DNA of 11,989 nucleotides, from contig VBCS01000111.1 in the NCBI GenBank assembly GCA_005888955.1, positions 1-11,989 of the forward strand, given 5' to 3'. Positions 6,197 to 11,989 of the stretch are shown one piece after another (the stretch's first letter is position 1; the number at the start of each line of letters is the position of its first letter). Both the position numbers and the translations under genes were made by a program. Below the pieces are notes generated by a model. The model was given only the letters and a program-made list of their open reading frames with translations. It made no database searches and had not been told where the DNA came from. The DNA comes from Betaproteobacteria bacterium (GTDB lineage: Bacteria > Pseudomonadota > Gammaproteobacteria > Burkholderiales > Casimicrobiaceae).

Positions 6197-7387
6197 TTGG
6201 AAACGACGGAGGCCTTGGACGCAGGGAATCCAGCGCTGGTCGCGAGCACCGCGCGTGACGCGACTGCGACTGTGGACGCGTCCACGGCCGCCGCTGAGCT
6301 GCACGGACCTGAGCTGCGGACGACAGCGCTCGTCGTCATTGCACTGGTCGTCGTACTCGCTGCGATCCGCATCGCCGAGGCGTTTTTCATCCCGCTGGTC
6401 ATCAGCGTGTTCTTGAGCTACGCGCTCTCGCCGCTGGTCGCGCGGCTCGAGATGTGGCGGGTGCCGCGCGCGCTCGGGGCTGCGTGCGTCATGGTCGCCT
6501 TTGTCGCCTTGTGCGGCGCTGCCGTGTATCGCGCGGGCAGCGACGCCGTCGACCTGCTCGAGCTGCTGCCGCAAGCGGTCGAGAAAGTGCGCGTGTCGTT
6601 TACCGAATGGCAACGGGACGGCGTCACTCCTCTGCAACACGTGCAGGAGACCGCGGCGGAGCTCGAGAAGCTTGCCGTAGCCGCGCAGCCCCCCGCTTCG
6701 GGTCGTGCACCCAAACTTGCGCCTCCTGCCGCACCGACGATCGACATTCGCTCGATGGTCGTCATGGGTACCGGAAGTGCGATCATCGCTGCCGGGCAAA
6801 TCATTTCCGTCTTGTTCCTGACCTTCTTTCTGCTCGCGGCGGGCCATCTGTTCCGGCGCAAGCTGATGCAGGTCGTGGGGCCGTCGTTCGAACGGCGGAA
6901 GATCACGCTGCGGATTCTCGACAGTATGCATCGGCTGAACCAGCACTATTTCGCCGTCGTGCTCGTGGTCAATCTTGCGGTGGGGGTCGCGACCGGCATC
7001 GCCATGTACGCGATCGGCGTCGATCGGGCGCTGGTATGGGGCGTGGCCGGAGCCATCCTGCATACGATTCCCTATCTCGGAGCGGCCGCGCTGGCCGCCG
7101 CGGCAGGGCTGGCCGCCTACGTTCAGCTCGGCAGCGTCGGCTCCGCGCTTGCGGCGGTCGGGGCGGTGCTTGCCATTGCCGGAGCGCTCGGCGTGGGCCT
7201 GCAGACCTGGCTCATGGGTCGTGCGGCGAGAATGAACGCGCCTGCGGTTTTTATCTCGCTTTTGTTCTGGGGCATGTTATGGGGTGCGTGGGGACTGTTG
7301 CTCGCCGTGCCGATCATGGTCGCGGTCAAGACGGCGTGCGATCACGTCGAGCCGCTGCACGGTTGGGGTGCTTTACTGGGCCCGTGA
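6197..7387 (+). CDS. AI-2E family permease (TqsA/PerM-like membrane transporter)
   Basis: 396 residues with about seven or eight membrane helices. After a polar N-terminus the first helices (LVVIALVVVLAAIRIAEAFF) lead into the family signature IPLVISVFLSYALSPLVARL and then WRVPRALG. A soluble central part (about 110-190) contains a Pro/Ala-rich stretch. The C-terminal half has HTIPYLGAAALAAAAGLAAY and GLLLAVPIMVAVK, also typical. Members export autoinducer-2 (TqsA) or act as ion or solute carriers, so the substrate here cannot be told. No in-frame ATG precedes residue 86, so the start is non-ATG; TTG 6197 is the best choice but its ribosome site is weak (GGGA). It follows the lipoprotein stop in the same frame and probably shares P4. 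Confidence 0.88.
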   Translation: METTEALDAGNPALVASTARDATATVDASTAAAELHGPELRTTALVVIALVVVLAAIRIAEAFFIPLVISVFLSYALSPLVARLEMWRVPRALGAACVMVAFVALCGAAVYRAGSDAVDLLELLPQAVEKVRVSFTEWQRDGVTPLQHVQETAAELEKLAVAAQPPASGRAPKLAPPAAPTIDIRSMVVMGTGSAIIAAGQIISVLFLTFFLLAAGHLFRRKLMQVVGPSFERRKITLRILDSMHRLNQHYFAVVLVVNLAVGVATGIAMYAIGVDRALVWGVAGAILHTIPYLGAAALAAAAGLAAYVQLGSVGSALAAVGAVLAIAGALGVGLQTWLMGRAARMNAPAVFISLLFWGMLWGAWGLLLAVPIMVAVKTACDHVEPLHGWGALLGP

Positions 7388-7398
7388 AGCTTGCGCAC

Positions 7399-7440
7399 GA
7401 ATTACCTGACACGACGTGCAGGCGACGGGAAAGAATTACC
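7399..7440 (+). repeat. Direct repeat GAATTACC upstream of P5
   Basis: GAATTACC occurs at 7399-7406 and again at 7433-7440, 34 bases apart, 65 to 106 bases before the -24 box of P5. Two AT-containing copies in a GC-rich gap at enhancer distance could be activator sites. They are not seen before the other sigma54 promoters, so this is weak. Confidence 0.3.
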
Positions 7441-7504
7441 GGGTAGCCTGCGACCGCGCGAGTGCTGCCAGCGCAACATATTGTTTTAGCGATGCGATTA
7501 CCTC

Positions 7505-7520
7505 TGGCACGCCCATTGCA
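7505..7520 (+). promoter_or_regulatory. Sigma54 (-24/-12) promoter P5
   Basis: TGGCACGCCCATTGCA matches TGGCAYG-N4-TTGCW completely. GG is at 7506-7507 and GC at 7518-7519. The predicted start is near 7531, a 46-nt leader before the csbD-like gene. An AT-rich patch just upstream (AACATATTGTTTTAG) could allow bending, as by IHF. Confidence 0.9.
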
Positions 7521-7576
7521 CGACGCCTACCGTCGCGCCCAACGCGCGAAAGCATCCATCAAATGAGGAGTGCGGA

Positions 7577-7774
7577 ATGAATTGGGATCGTATGGAAGGA
7601 AACTGGAAGCAGATGACGGGTAAAGTCAAGCAGCAGTGGGGGAAGCTCACCGACGACACGCTCGCGCAGATCAACGGCCAGCGCGACGAGTTGGTCGGCA
7701 AGATCCAGGAAGCCTATGGGATATCCCGCGACGAGGCCGACCGCCAAGTCAAGGACTGGGAGAAGCTGAACTAG
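7577..7774 (+). CDS. CsbD-like stress protein
   Basis: 65 residues, the usual size for the family. It starts with the family signature MNWDRMEGNWKQMTGKVKQQ, followed by WGKLTDDTLAQINGQRDELV and a C-terminal GISRDEADRQVKDWEK. This matches CsbD/YjbJ proteins: small, soluble, highly charged helical proteins. In Bacillus subtilis CsbD is controlled by the general stress factor sigma B, and E. coli YjbJ is abundant in stationary phase. The biochemical role is unknown. ATG 7577 is preceded by GAGGAG. Here the promoter is a clear sigma54 type (P5). It probably forms an operon with the exported protein 55 bases downstream. Confidence 0.95.
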   Translation: MNWDRMEGNWKQMTGKVKQQWGKLTDDTLAQINGQRDELVGKIQEAYGISRDEADRQVKDWEKLN

Positions 7775-7829
7775 ACTTAAGCGACGCGCCGTTGCTACGT
7801 TGTGGCGACCTTCGAAAGGAGACAGGACC

Positions 7830-8186
7830 ATGTTGAGACGACTGACGATACCGGAAGCGATTTGCGCCGGGGTGCTGTGCATGTTTGCGATCGGCAGTGT
7901 CAATGCCGCGAGCACGGCCGAGCGGGACAGGAAGAACGAATACAAAGCCACGGTCGCACGGGCCGACGCCGACTACAAGGCTGCGAAGGACAAGGAAGCC
8001 AAGGCCGAGCACGTCAAGGCGGTTGCCGATGCGAAGGCGCAACTGAAGTCCAAGAACGCGAAGGCGGATGCTCGCGAAGACACGATGGTCGCGCAATACA
8101 AGGTCGCCAAAGAGAAGTGCGATGCATTGTCGGGCGACGCCAAGGATCAGTGCGTCAAGGACGCAAAGCTCAAGTACCACCAGTAG
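7830..8186 (+). CDS. Lys/Ala-rich exported protein with a C-terminal cysteine pair
   Basis: 118 residues. A signal peptide (positive MLRR, hydrophobic ICAGVLCMFAIGS, likely cleavage near VNA-AS, 26-27) points to the periplasm. The mature part is almost all charged helix rich in K, A, D and E (for example DADYKAAKDKEAKAEHVKAV), probably coiled-coil. It ends with two cysteines, KCDALSGDAKDQC (97 and 108), which could form a disulfide. Similar proteins in betaproteobacteria are often labelled TolA-like, but the likeness to TolA may be compositional only. The function is unknown. ATG 7830 has an AAGGAG site. It is second in the P5 unit and is followed by a strong terminator. Confidence 0.85.
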   Translation: MLRRLTIPEAICAGVLCMFAIGSVNAASTAERDRKNEYKATVARADADYKAAKDKEAKAEHVKAVADAKAQLKSKNAKADAREDTMVAQYKVAKEKCDALSGDAKDQCVKDAKLKYHQ

Positions 8187-8216
8187 CATCGAGCATCGCT
8201 CGCATCGACGAGGGTC

Positions 8217-8253
8217 CCGACGCGGCGGCGCCACCGGCCGCCGCGTCGGCTTT
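8217..8253 (+). terminator. Strong hairpin terminator closing the P5 unit
   Basis: A perfect 13-bp stem, CCGACGCGGCGGC (8217-8229) with GCCGCCGCGTCGG (8237-8249), has a 7-nt loop and is followed by CTTTG. It starts 31 bases after the stop of the exported protein. The T-run is short but the stem is very stable. Confidence 0.65.
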
Positions 8254-8302
8254 GCATCGGGCGCAGCGCCGGATCGCTGCGTTTCTGTTCCGGGATGACG
8301 CA

Positions 8303-8819
8303 ATGACCGCCGAGACAAAGGCCGACGAAGCTCGTAGGCATGATGCCGACGTGCGCGGCGCGGTGGCGCGCCTGAGGGCGAAGATCGGCGACTTCGCCGT
8401 TGATGACGCAGCAACTCGATGACGAGGGTGCGTTGTGGTTCTTCGTCCCGAGTGACGGGACGCTTGCGCGCGACGTCGAGGTCAATCCGCGCGTCTGTGC
8501 TACTTACAGCGATCTCGCGCGCGGCGTATACGTTGCCATGTCCGGTTATGCGCGACTGATCTACGACCCGGATCGCATCTTCGCGCTTTGGGACGATGAG
8601 CTCGAGGCCTGGTTTGGACAGGGGCCGCTCGACCCGCGGCTCTCGCTTCTGCGTGTCGATGTCGACCATGCCGAGTATTGGGACGAGCATTCGAGCGGCG
8701 TGATCCGCCTGCTCGCCCTTGCGCACGCGGCGCTGCTGCGCGAGCCGCCGCTGCCGGCGACCGAACATCGCCGCCTCAGCCTGCGCCACGGGAACGGGAG
8801 CGCGCCTTCGCCGGCTTGA
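8303..8819 (+). pseudogene. General stress protein 26-like (pyridoxamine-phosphate-oxidase fold) gene, broken near the N-terminus
   Basis: Two frames together make one GSP26-like flavin-binding protein. The first part (ATG 8303, MTAETKADEARRHDADVRGA, ending KIGDFAV before a stop at 8422) looks like the family's N-terminal helix and start of strand 1. The second part (from ATG 8403, MTQQLDDEGALWFFVPSDGT) continues through DVEVNPRVCATYSDLARGVY to the typical C-terminal WDEHSSGVIRLLALAHAALL. The usual strand-turn-strand with an SRPM-like motif between them is absent, about 15 codons, and the frames differ by +1 at about 8399-8403. The likely cause is an out-of-frame deletion, or an assembly error. 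The 138-residue second part could be translated alone, but no ribosome site precedes 8403 and it would lack part of the barrel. The family binds FMN/FAD and is stress-related. Confidence 0.65.
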
Positions 8820-8851
8820 AATTCCCGTGGAGGGTCGCCAATTGAGGCGAT

Positions 8852-9901
8852 ATGGCGCCCTTCGACCGTCCGCCGGCGTCCGCGCGGCGAGCAGTGCTCG
8901 ACGAATCGCGCGCCGACGCGCTGCATCCGCCGCCGCGTTCACCTGAACACGAACTTGATGATGGGCTCCTCGACGAGTATTCGCGCGCGGTGAGCGGGGC
9001 GGTCGCACGGGTAAGGCCTTCGGTCGTACACATCGGCGTGGAGCGCCCGGCGCGCCGCGGGCGGGCGCAGAGCGGCTCGGGCTCCGGCTTTATCATCACG
9101 CCCGACGGTTATCTCATCACCAACAGCCACGTGGCCGCCGGGGCCGTCGCGTTGCGTGCAACCTTGCCCGACGGCCGCGTCGTTGCGGGCGAGCTCGTCG
9201 GCGACGACCCTGACTCCGATCTTGCGCTGGTCAAGATCGGCGCCGACAACCTTGCCTACGCGCGCCTGGGCGACTCGGCACGCGTTCGCGTCGGTCAAAT
9301 CGCGATCGCGATCGGCAGCCCTTACGGCTTTCAGCACACGGTGACCGCGGGCATCATCAGCGCGCTCGGTCGCTCGATGCGCAGTGCAACGGGACGCCTG
9401 CTCGAGAACATCGTGCAGACCGATGCCGCGCTCAATCCGGGCAATTCAGGCGGACCGCTCGTCGATTCGGCGGGCACGGTGATCGGCGTGAATACGGCGG
9501 TCATCCTGCCGGCGCAGGGCATCTGCTTCGCGATCGCTGCCAGTACCGCCGAACGCGTCACGATTGCGCTGATCCGCGAAGGACGGGTGCGGCGCGCCTA
9601 TCTCGGGATCAGCGCTCAGGATCTCCCGCTGCCGCGGCGCGTCGTGCGTCACTTCGATCTCTTGCACGAATCCGGCGCCCGGGTTGATACGGTGGCGCCC
9701 GATTCGCCCGCGGCGGCCGGCGGATTGCGTGCCGGTGACATCATCGTCGCGCTGGGCCATGCACCGGTCACGGGCGTGGACGATTTGCAACGGTTGTTGA
9801 CTGGCGGTCGCATCGACGAGGCGTTGGAGGTGATCGTGCTGCGGCGCGATCGACGACTTGCGCTGTCCGTCACGCCGCGCGAGTCGGCTCCGCCCGCCTG
9901 A
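8852..9901 (+). CDS. HtrA/Deg-like S1C serine protease with one PDZ domain, no signal peptide
   Basis: 349 residues. The trypsin-like domain has the triad His93 (ITNSHVAAG), Asp123 (DPDSDLALVKIG) and Ser199 (LNPGNSGGPLVD), all intact. A single PDZ domain follows (about 248-340: AYLGISAQDL, then PDSPAAAGGLRAGDIIVALG). DegP, DegQ and DegS are exported or membrane-anchored. Here residues 1-45 are polar and Pro/Arg-rich with no hydrophobic stretch, and an in-frame TGA at 8843 rules out a longer N-terminus, so a cytoplasmic protease is predicted. ATG 8852 has a GAGG site. The gene is 32 bases after the broken stress gene and may share its transcript. No sigma54 promoter is seen. Substrates are unknown. 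Confidence 0.9.
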   Translation: MAPFDRPPASARRAVLDESRADALHPPPRSPEHELDDGLLDEYSRAVSGAVARVRPSVVHIGVERPARRGRAQSGSGSGFIITPDGYLITNSHVAAGAVALRATLPDGRVVAGELVGDDPDSDLALVKIGADNLAYARLGDSARVRVGQIAIAIGSPYGFQHTVTAGIISALGRSMRSATGRLLENIVQTDAALNPGNSGGPLVDSAGTVIGVNTAVILPAQGICFAIAASTAERVTIALIREGRVRRAYLGISAQDLPLPRRVVRHFDLLHESGARVDTVAPDSPAAAGGLRAGDIIVALGHAPVTGVDDLQRLLTGGRIDEALEVIVLRRDRRLALSVTPRESAPPA

Positions 9902-9940
9902 CGGCGACCTTCGGCAGCTTGTCCCTTCCGGCAAGCGGGG

Positions 9941-9958
9941 CAGCAGCCTCAGCTGCTG
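9941..9958 (+). terminator. Small hairpin after the protease gene
   Basis: CAGCAGC (9941-9947), a CTCA loop and GCTGCTG (9952-9958) form a perfect 7-bp stem 40 bases after the protease stop. There is no T-run. It could end the protease transcript. The rest of this 181-base gap must hold the rppH promoter, which I cannot place. Confidence 0.4.
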
Positions 9959-10082
9959 GATTGGAATACGAATCCTTCGCGCGTCGACGGCAGCAGGCCT
10001 CCTCGCCGCGGCTCGCCCGGCTTTGCAAGCGCCCCGATCTGTGGAAAAATGGAGCCAACTTGCTGAATCACAGGTGGTCGTG

Positions 10083-10640
10083 ATGCTGGACCGTGACGGC
10101 TATCGCCCGAACGTTGCCATCGTCATCGTCAACTCGAAGAACTTTGTCTTCTGGGGCAAGCGGATCCGCGAACACGCGTGGCAGTTTCCGCAAGGCGGCA
10201 TCCATCCCGGTGAGACGCCCGAGCTGGCGATGTTTCGGGAGCTCAAAGAAGAAGTCGGCCTATTGCCGGGGCACGTCAAGGTTCTCGGCCGCACCCGCGA
10301 GTGGATGCGCTACGAAGTGCCGGCGCACTGGATCAAGCGCGAATGGCGCGGCAGCTACCGCGGCCAGAAGCAGATCTGGTACCTGCTGCGTCTCGTCGGC
10401 CGCGACAGCGACGTCACCCTGCGCGCGACCAACCATCCCGAGTTTGACGCGTGGCGGTGGCACGACTACTGGGTTCCGCTCGATGCCGTCATCGACTTCA
10501 AGCGCGATGTGTATCGCCGTGCGCTAACCGAGCTCGAGCGTTTTCTGCATCATCGGCCGCAGACCCGGCGCGAGCGCCTGTACGGCTGGGCGCACGCGGT
10601 CGTACCTTCGCCGTACACCAACCCGCCTGGCGACGTCTAG
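10083..10640 (+). CDS. rppH: RNA pyrophosphohydrolase RppH (Nudix hydrolase)
   Basis: 185 residues. RppH removes pyrophosphate from the 5' triphosphate of mRNAs, opening them to RNase E decay in the cytoplasm. The N-terminus MLDRDGYRPNVAIVIVN is the classic RppH start, followed by FWGKRIREHAWQFPQGGI. The Nudix box lies at 38-60 (GGIHPGETPELAMFRELKEE and on), with the metal-binding glutamates REL-EE intact. WLP-like and YRGQKQIWYLLRL segments follow, as in the family. ATG 10083 fits the family start; the frame stays open to 9858, but that part is unrelated. It converges on proB, an arrangement common in betaproteobacteria. Confidence 0.96.
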   Translation: MLDRDGYRPNVAIVIVNSKNFVFWGKRIREHAWQFPQGGIHPGETPELAMFRELKEEVGLLPGHVKVLGRTREWMRYEVPAHWIKREWRGSYRGQKQIWYLLRLVGRDSDVTLRATNHPEFDAWRWHDYWVPLDAVIDFKRDVYRRALTELERFLHHRPQTRRERLYGWAHAVVPSPYTNPPGDV

Positions 10641-10693
10641 TGGCGCGCCCGCGGCGAGCGGTTTAGCCTGGGCTCGGCGCTCCGCGGGAAACC

Positions 10694-10713
10694 CGGGGCG
10701 GCGTTTCGCCCCG
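10694..10713 (+). terminator. Hairpin downstream of rppH
   Basis: CGGGGCG (10694-10700), a 6-nt loop GCGTTT, and CGCCCCG (10707-10713) form a perfect 7-bp stem about 54 bases after the rppH stop. There is no T-run. It may help end the rppH transcript. Confidence 0.4.
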
Positions 10714-10746
10714 CTGCGTCGGATGGGGACTCGAGTCTAGCTCGCT

Positions 10747-10770
10747 TAACCTGCGCTTGCGCGCAGGTTA
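10747..10770. terminator. Hairpin between convergent rppH and proB, possible two-way terminator
   Basis: TAACCTGCGC (10747-10756), a TTGC loop and GCGCAGGTTA (10761-10770) form a perfect 10-bp stem. It lies between the two convergent genes and would fold in either transcript. Neither side has a T-run, so termination is inferred from place and stability. Confidence 0.55.
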
Positions 10771-10780
10771 GCCTACGCCG

Positions 10781-10817
10781 CAACCGGGTGCTGCTCATTC
10801 AGAGCAGCACCAGGTTG
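10781..10817. repeat. 16-bp inverted repeat spanning the proB stop codon
   Basis: CAACC plus GGTGCTGCTC (10781-10785, 10787-10796) pairs with GAGCAGCACC plus GGTTG (10802-10811, 10813-10817). One mismatch (10786/10812) interrupts the stem and the loop ATTCA is 5 nt. Read on the minus strand, one arm is the last five codons of proB, the loop holds the stop codon TGA, and the other arm is the first bases after it. It may stabilise or end the proB transcript. Confidence 0.65.
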
Positions 10818-11932
10818 TCTCTGTGAATCAGCTCCGGTTCGTCCACGTAGCCCAAAATCGCTTCGATTTCCGACGAAGGTCGGCGCAGGATGCGTTGCGT
10901 CTCTGCGCCGCTGTAGTTGACGAGCCCGCGCGCGATCTCCCGCCCATCGGGATCGCAGCATCCGACCACTTCGCCGCGCTCGAACTGACCCTCGCAAGCG
11001 ACCACGCCGATCGGCAACAGGCTCTTGCCTTCGCGCGCGAGCGCGCGTACCGCCCCGGCATCGAGCGTGAGCCGACCGGCGAGTCTCAAGTGGTCGGCCA
11101 GCCACTGCTTGCGCGCGGCGAGCGTCATCGTTTCGGCAACAAGCTCGGTGCCGATCGCCTCGCCGGCCGCCAACCGCGAGAGCACCTTGTCCAGGTGCCC
11201 GCTGGCGATGACCGTAGCTGCTCCGCTGCGCGCCGCGCGCTTGGCGGCGAGCACCTTGGTCAGCATGCCGCCTCGGCCGAGCGCCGTTCCTGCGCCGCTC
11301 GCCATCGCTTCGAGGGCCGGGTCGCCCGCGTGTGCCTGGCGCACGAGCGTCGCCGCGGGATTCTTGCGCGGATCGGCGCTATAGAGGCCCTCCTGATCGG
11401 TGAGCAACACCAGGACATCGGCCTCGATGAGGTTTGTGACGAGAGCGCCGAGCGTATCGTTGTCACCAAAGCGGATTTCATCGGTCGTCACGGTGTCGTT
11501 TTCGTTGATGACGGGGATGACCCCGAGAGCAAGCAGCGTTAAGAGCGTGGAGCGCGCGTTGAGATATCGCCTCCGGTCCGAGAGGTCGTCGTGCGTGAGC
11601 AGAATCTGCGCGGTGTGCAGCCCGAAATGCGAGAACGCGGTTTCGTAGGCCTGCACCAGTCCCATTTGGCCGACTGCGGCCGCGGCCTGCAGCGCATGAA
11701 TGGCAGCCGGCCTCCGCGCCCAACCGAGCCGCTGCATGCCCTCGGCAATCGCGCCGGAGGAGACGAGCGCGATTTCCTTGCCCGCCGCTTTGAGCGCGGC
11801 GATTTCTTCGGCCCACCGGGCGACCGCGGCGTGGTCGACGCCGCGTCCGTCGGCGGTCACGAGACTCGAGCCGACTTTGACGACCAGTCGCTTGGCGCGA
11901 GCGACGCTCGAGCCGGAAGGCGCGGCATTCAT
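10799..11932 (-). CDS. proB: Glutamate 5-kinase (ProB)
   Basis: 377 residues, close to the usual ~370. It phosphorylates glutamate to glutamyl 5-phosphate, the first step of proline synthesis, in the cytoplasm. The amino-acid-kinase domain shows RLVVKVGSSLVT (15-26), ALVSSGAIAEG, VIPVINENDTVTTDEIRFGD and DNDTLGALVTNLIEADVLVL, then GRGGMLTKVLAAKRAARSGA. The C-terminal ~80 residues (LPIGVVACEGQFERGEVVGC, then GLVNYSGAETQRIL) are the PUA domain. ATG 11932 is chosen because its ATGA overlaps the stop of the upstream frame (obgE), the usual sign of translational coupling. ATG 11977 would extend it by 15 Arg-rich residues inside that gene. The proB 3' end folds into a hairpin over the stop codon. 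Confidence 0.96.
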   Translation of the reverse strand: MNAAPSGSSVARAKRLVVKVGSSLVTADGRGVDHAAVARWAEEIAALKAAGKEIALVSSGAIAEGMQRLGWARRPAAIHALQAAAAVGQMGLVQAYETAFSHFGLHTAQILLTHDDLSDRRRYLNARSTLLTLLALGVIPVINENDTVTTDEIRFGDNDTLGALVTNLIEADVLVLLTDQEGLYSADPRKNPAATLVRQAHAGDPALEAMASGAGTALGRGGMLTKVLAAKRAARSGAATVIASGHLDKVLSRLAAGEAIGTELVAETMTLAARKQWLADHLRLAGRLTLDAGAVRALAREGKSLLPIGVVACEGQFERGEVVGCCDPDGREIARGLVNYSGAETQRILRRPSSEIEAILGYVDEPELIHRDNLVLL

Positions 11933-11989
11933 GACGCTGCCGCGACCGCGCTTTGCGCCGGATGTGCGTCGAGCCATGCCTGGACGGCA
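11929..11989 (-). CDS. obgE: C-terminal end of an upstream gene, probably GTPase ObgE
   Basis: Only 19 codons are in the window (AVQAWLDAHPAQ...AAAS, stop TGA at 11931-11929). The frame ends with a 4-base ATGA overlap with proB. A short amphipathic helix plus an Ala-rich tail is compatible with the end of a betaproteobacterial Obg GTPase, and obgE is the usual gene upstream of proB there. The identity therefore rests mainly on gene order. That this frame is coding is supported by the overlap and the normal residue composition. Confidence 0.5.
   Translation of the reverse strand, partial: AVQAWLDAHPAQSAVAAAS

Noticed and set aside
5924..7063. 379-residue minus-strand open frame
   Set aside because: His/Arg/Asp-rich product opposite the entericidin and AI-2E genes, with no recognisable domain and no ribosome site.
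7749..9008. 419-residue minus-strand open frame
   Set aside because: Arg-rich shadow that crosses several well-supported plus-strand genes and the terminator at 8217.
10050..10064. Possible sigma54 promoter before rppH (TGGAGCC...TTGCT)
   Set aside because: The GG-to-GC distance is one base too short and the -24 box lacks the CAC. RpoN promoters do not tolerate this spacing well.
1..11989. CRISPR arrays, tRNA/rRNA genes, insertion sequences, attachment sites
   Set aside because: No regularly spaced repeats, cloverleaf-like segments, transposase or integrase motifs were seen on either strand by eye.

Overview
The window is GC-rich DNA from a proteobacterium, most likely a betaproteobacterium. 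The right end carries obgE (last codons only) and proB on the minus strand, converging on rppH. This order is familiar from betaproteobacteria. Codon use is strongly G/C-ending throughout, and I see no insertion sequence, integrase, tRNA, rRNA or CRISPR array. The genus cannot be named from this sequence.

Layout, left to right. (a) 1-1087, minus: the N-terminal ~360 residues of a membrane sensor with a multi-helix membrane domain followed by a CHASE-like extracytoplasmic domain. Its output half lies outside the window. (b) 1513-2127, plus: a six-helix membrane protein, possibly HdeD/DUF308-like. (c) 2316-4577, plus: a regulatory block made of a sigma54 activator with no receiver domain, a NarL/FixJ-type response regulator and a stand-alone receiver protein. 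(d) 4835-8186, plus: small envelope and stress genes, namely a double-DUF1328 membrane protein, a DUF883 (ElaB/YqjD-like) protein, an entericidin-like lipoprotein, an AI-2E-family permease, a CsbD-like protein and a Lys/Ala-rich exported protein. (e) 8303-9901: a general-stress-protein-26-like flavin-binding gene broken near its N-terminus, then an HtrA-like protease without a signal peptide. (f) 10083-11989: rppH converging on proB and obgE.

The main result is a set of five near-perfect sigma54 (-24/-12) promoters, TGGCAYG-N4-TTGC, at 1394, 4743, 5360, 5910 and 7505. All are on the plus strand, and each lies 80-120 bases before the start codon of an envelope/stress gene (predicted leaders 46-93 nt). 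None was found before the regulators, the protease, rppH or proB. Hairpins or terminators close several of the units (2157, 5235, 8217). Together with the sigma54 activator in the middle, this looks like a self-contained regulon: a sensor and two response regulators, a receiver-less activator, and five RpoN-dependent units making small membrane, lipoprotein and periplasmic stress proteins. The domain families are known. The wiring, the inducing signal and the activator's binding site are inference. The broken flavoprotein gene and the protease follow a strong terminator and have no sigma54 promoter of their own.
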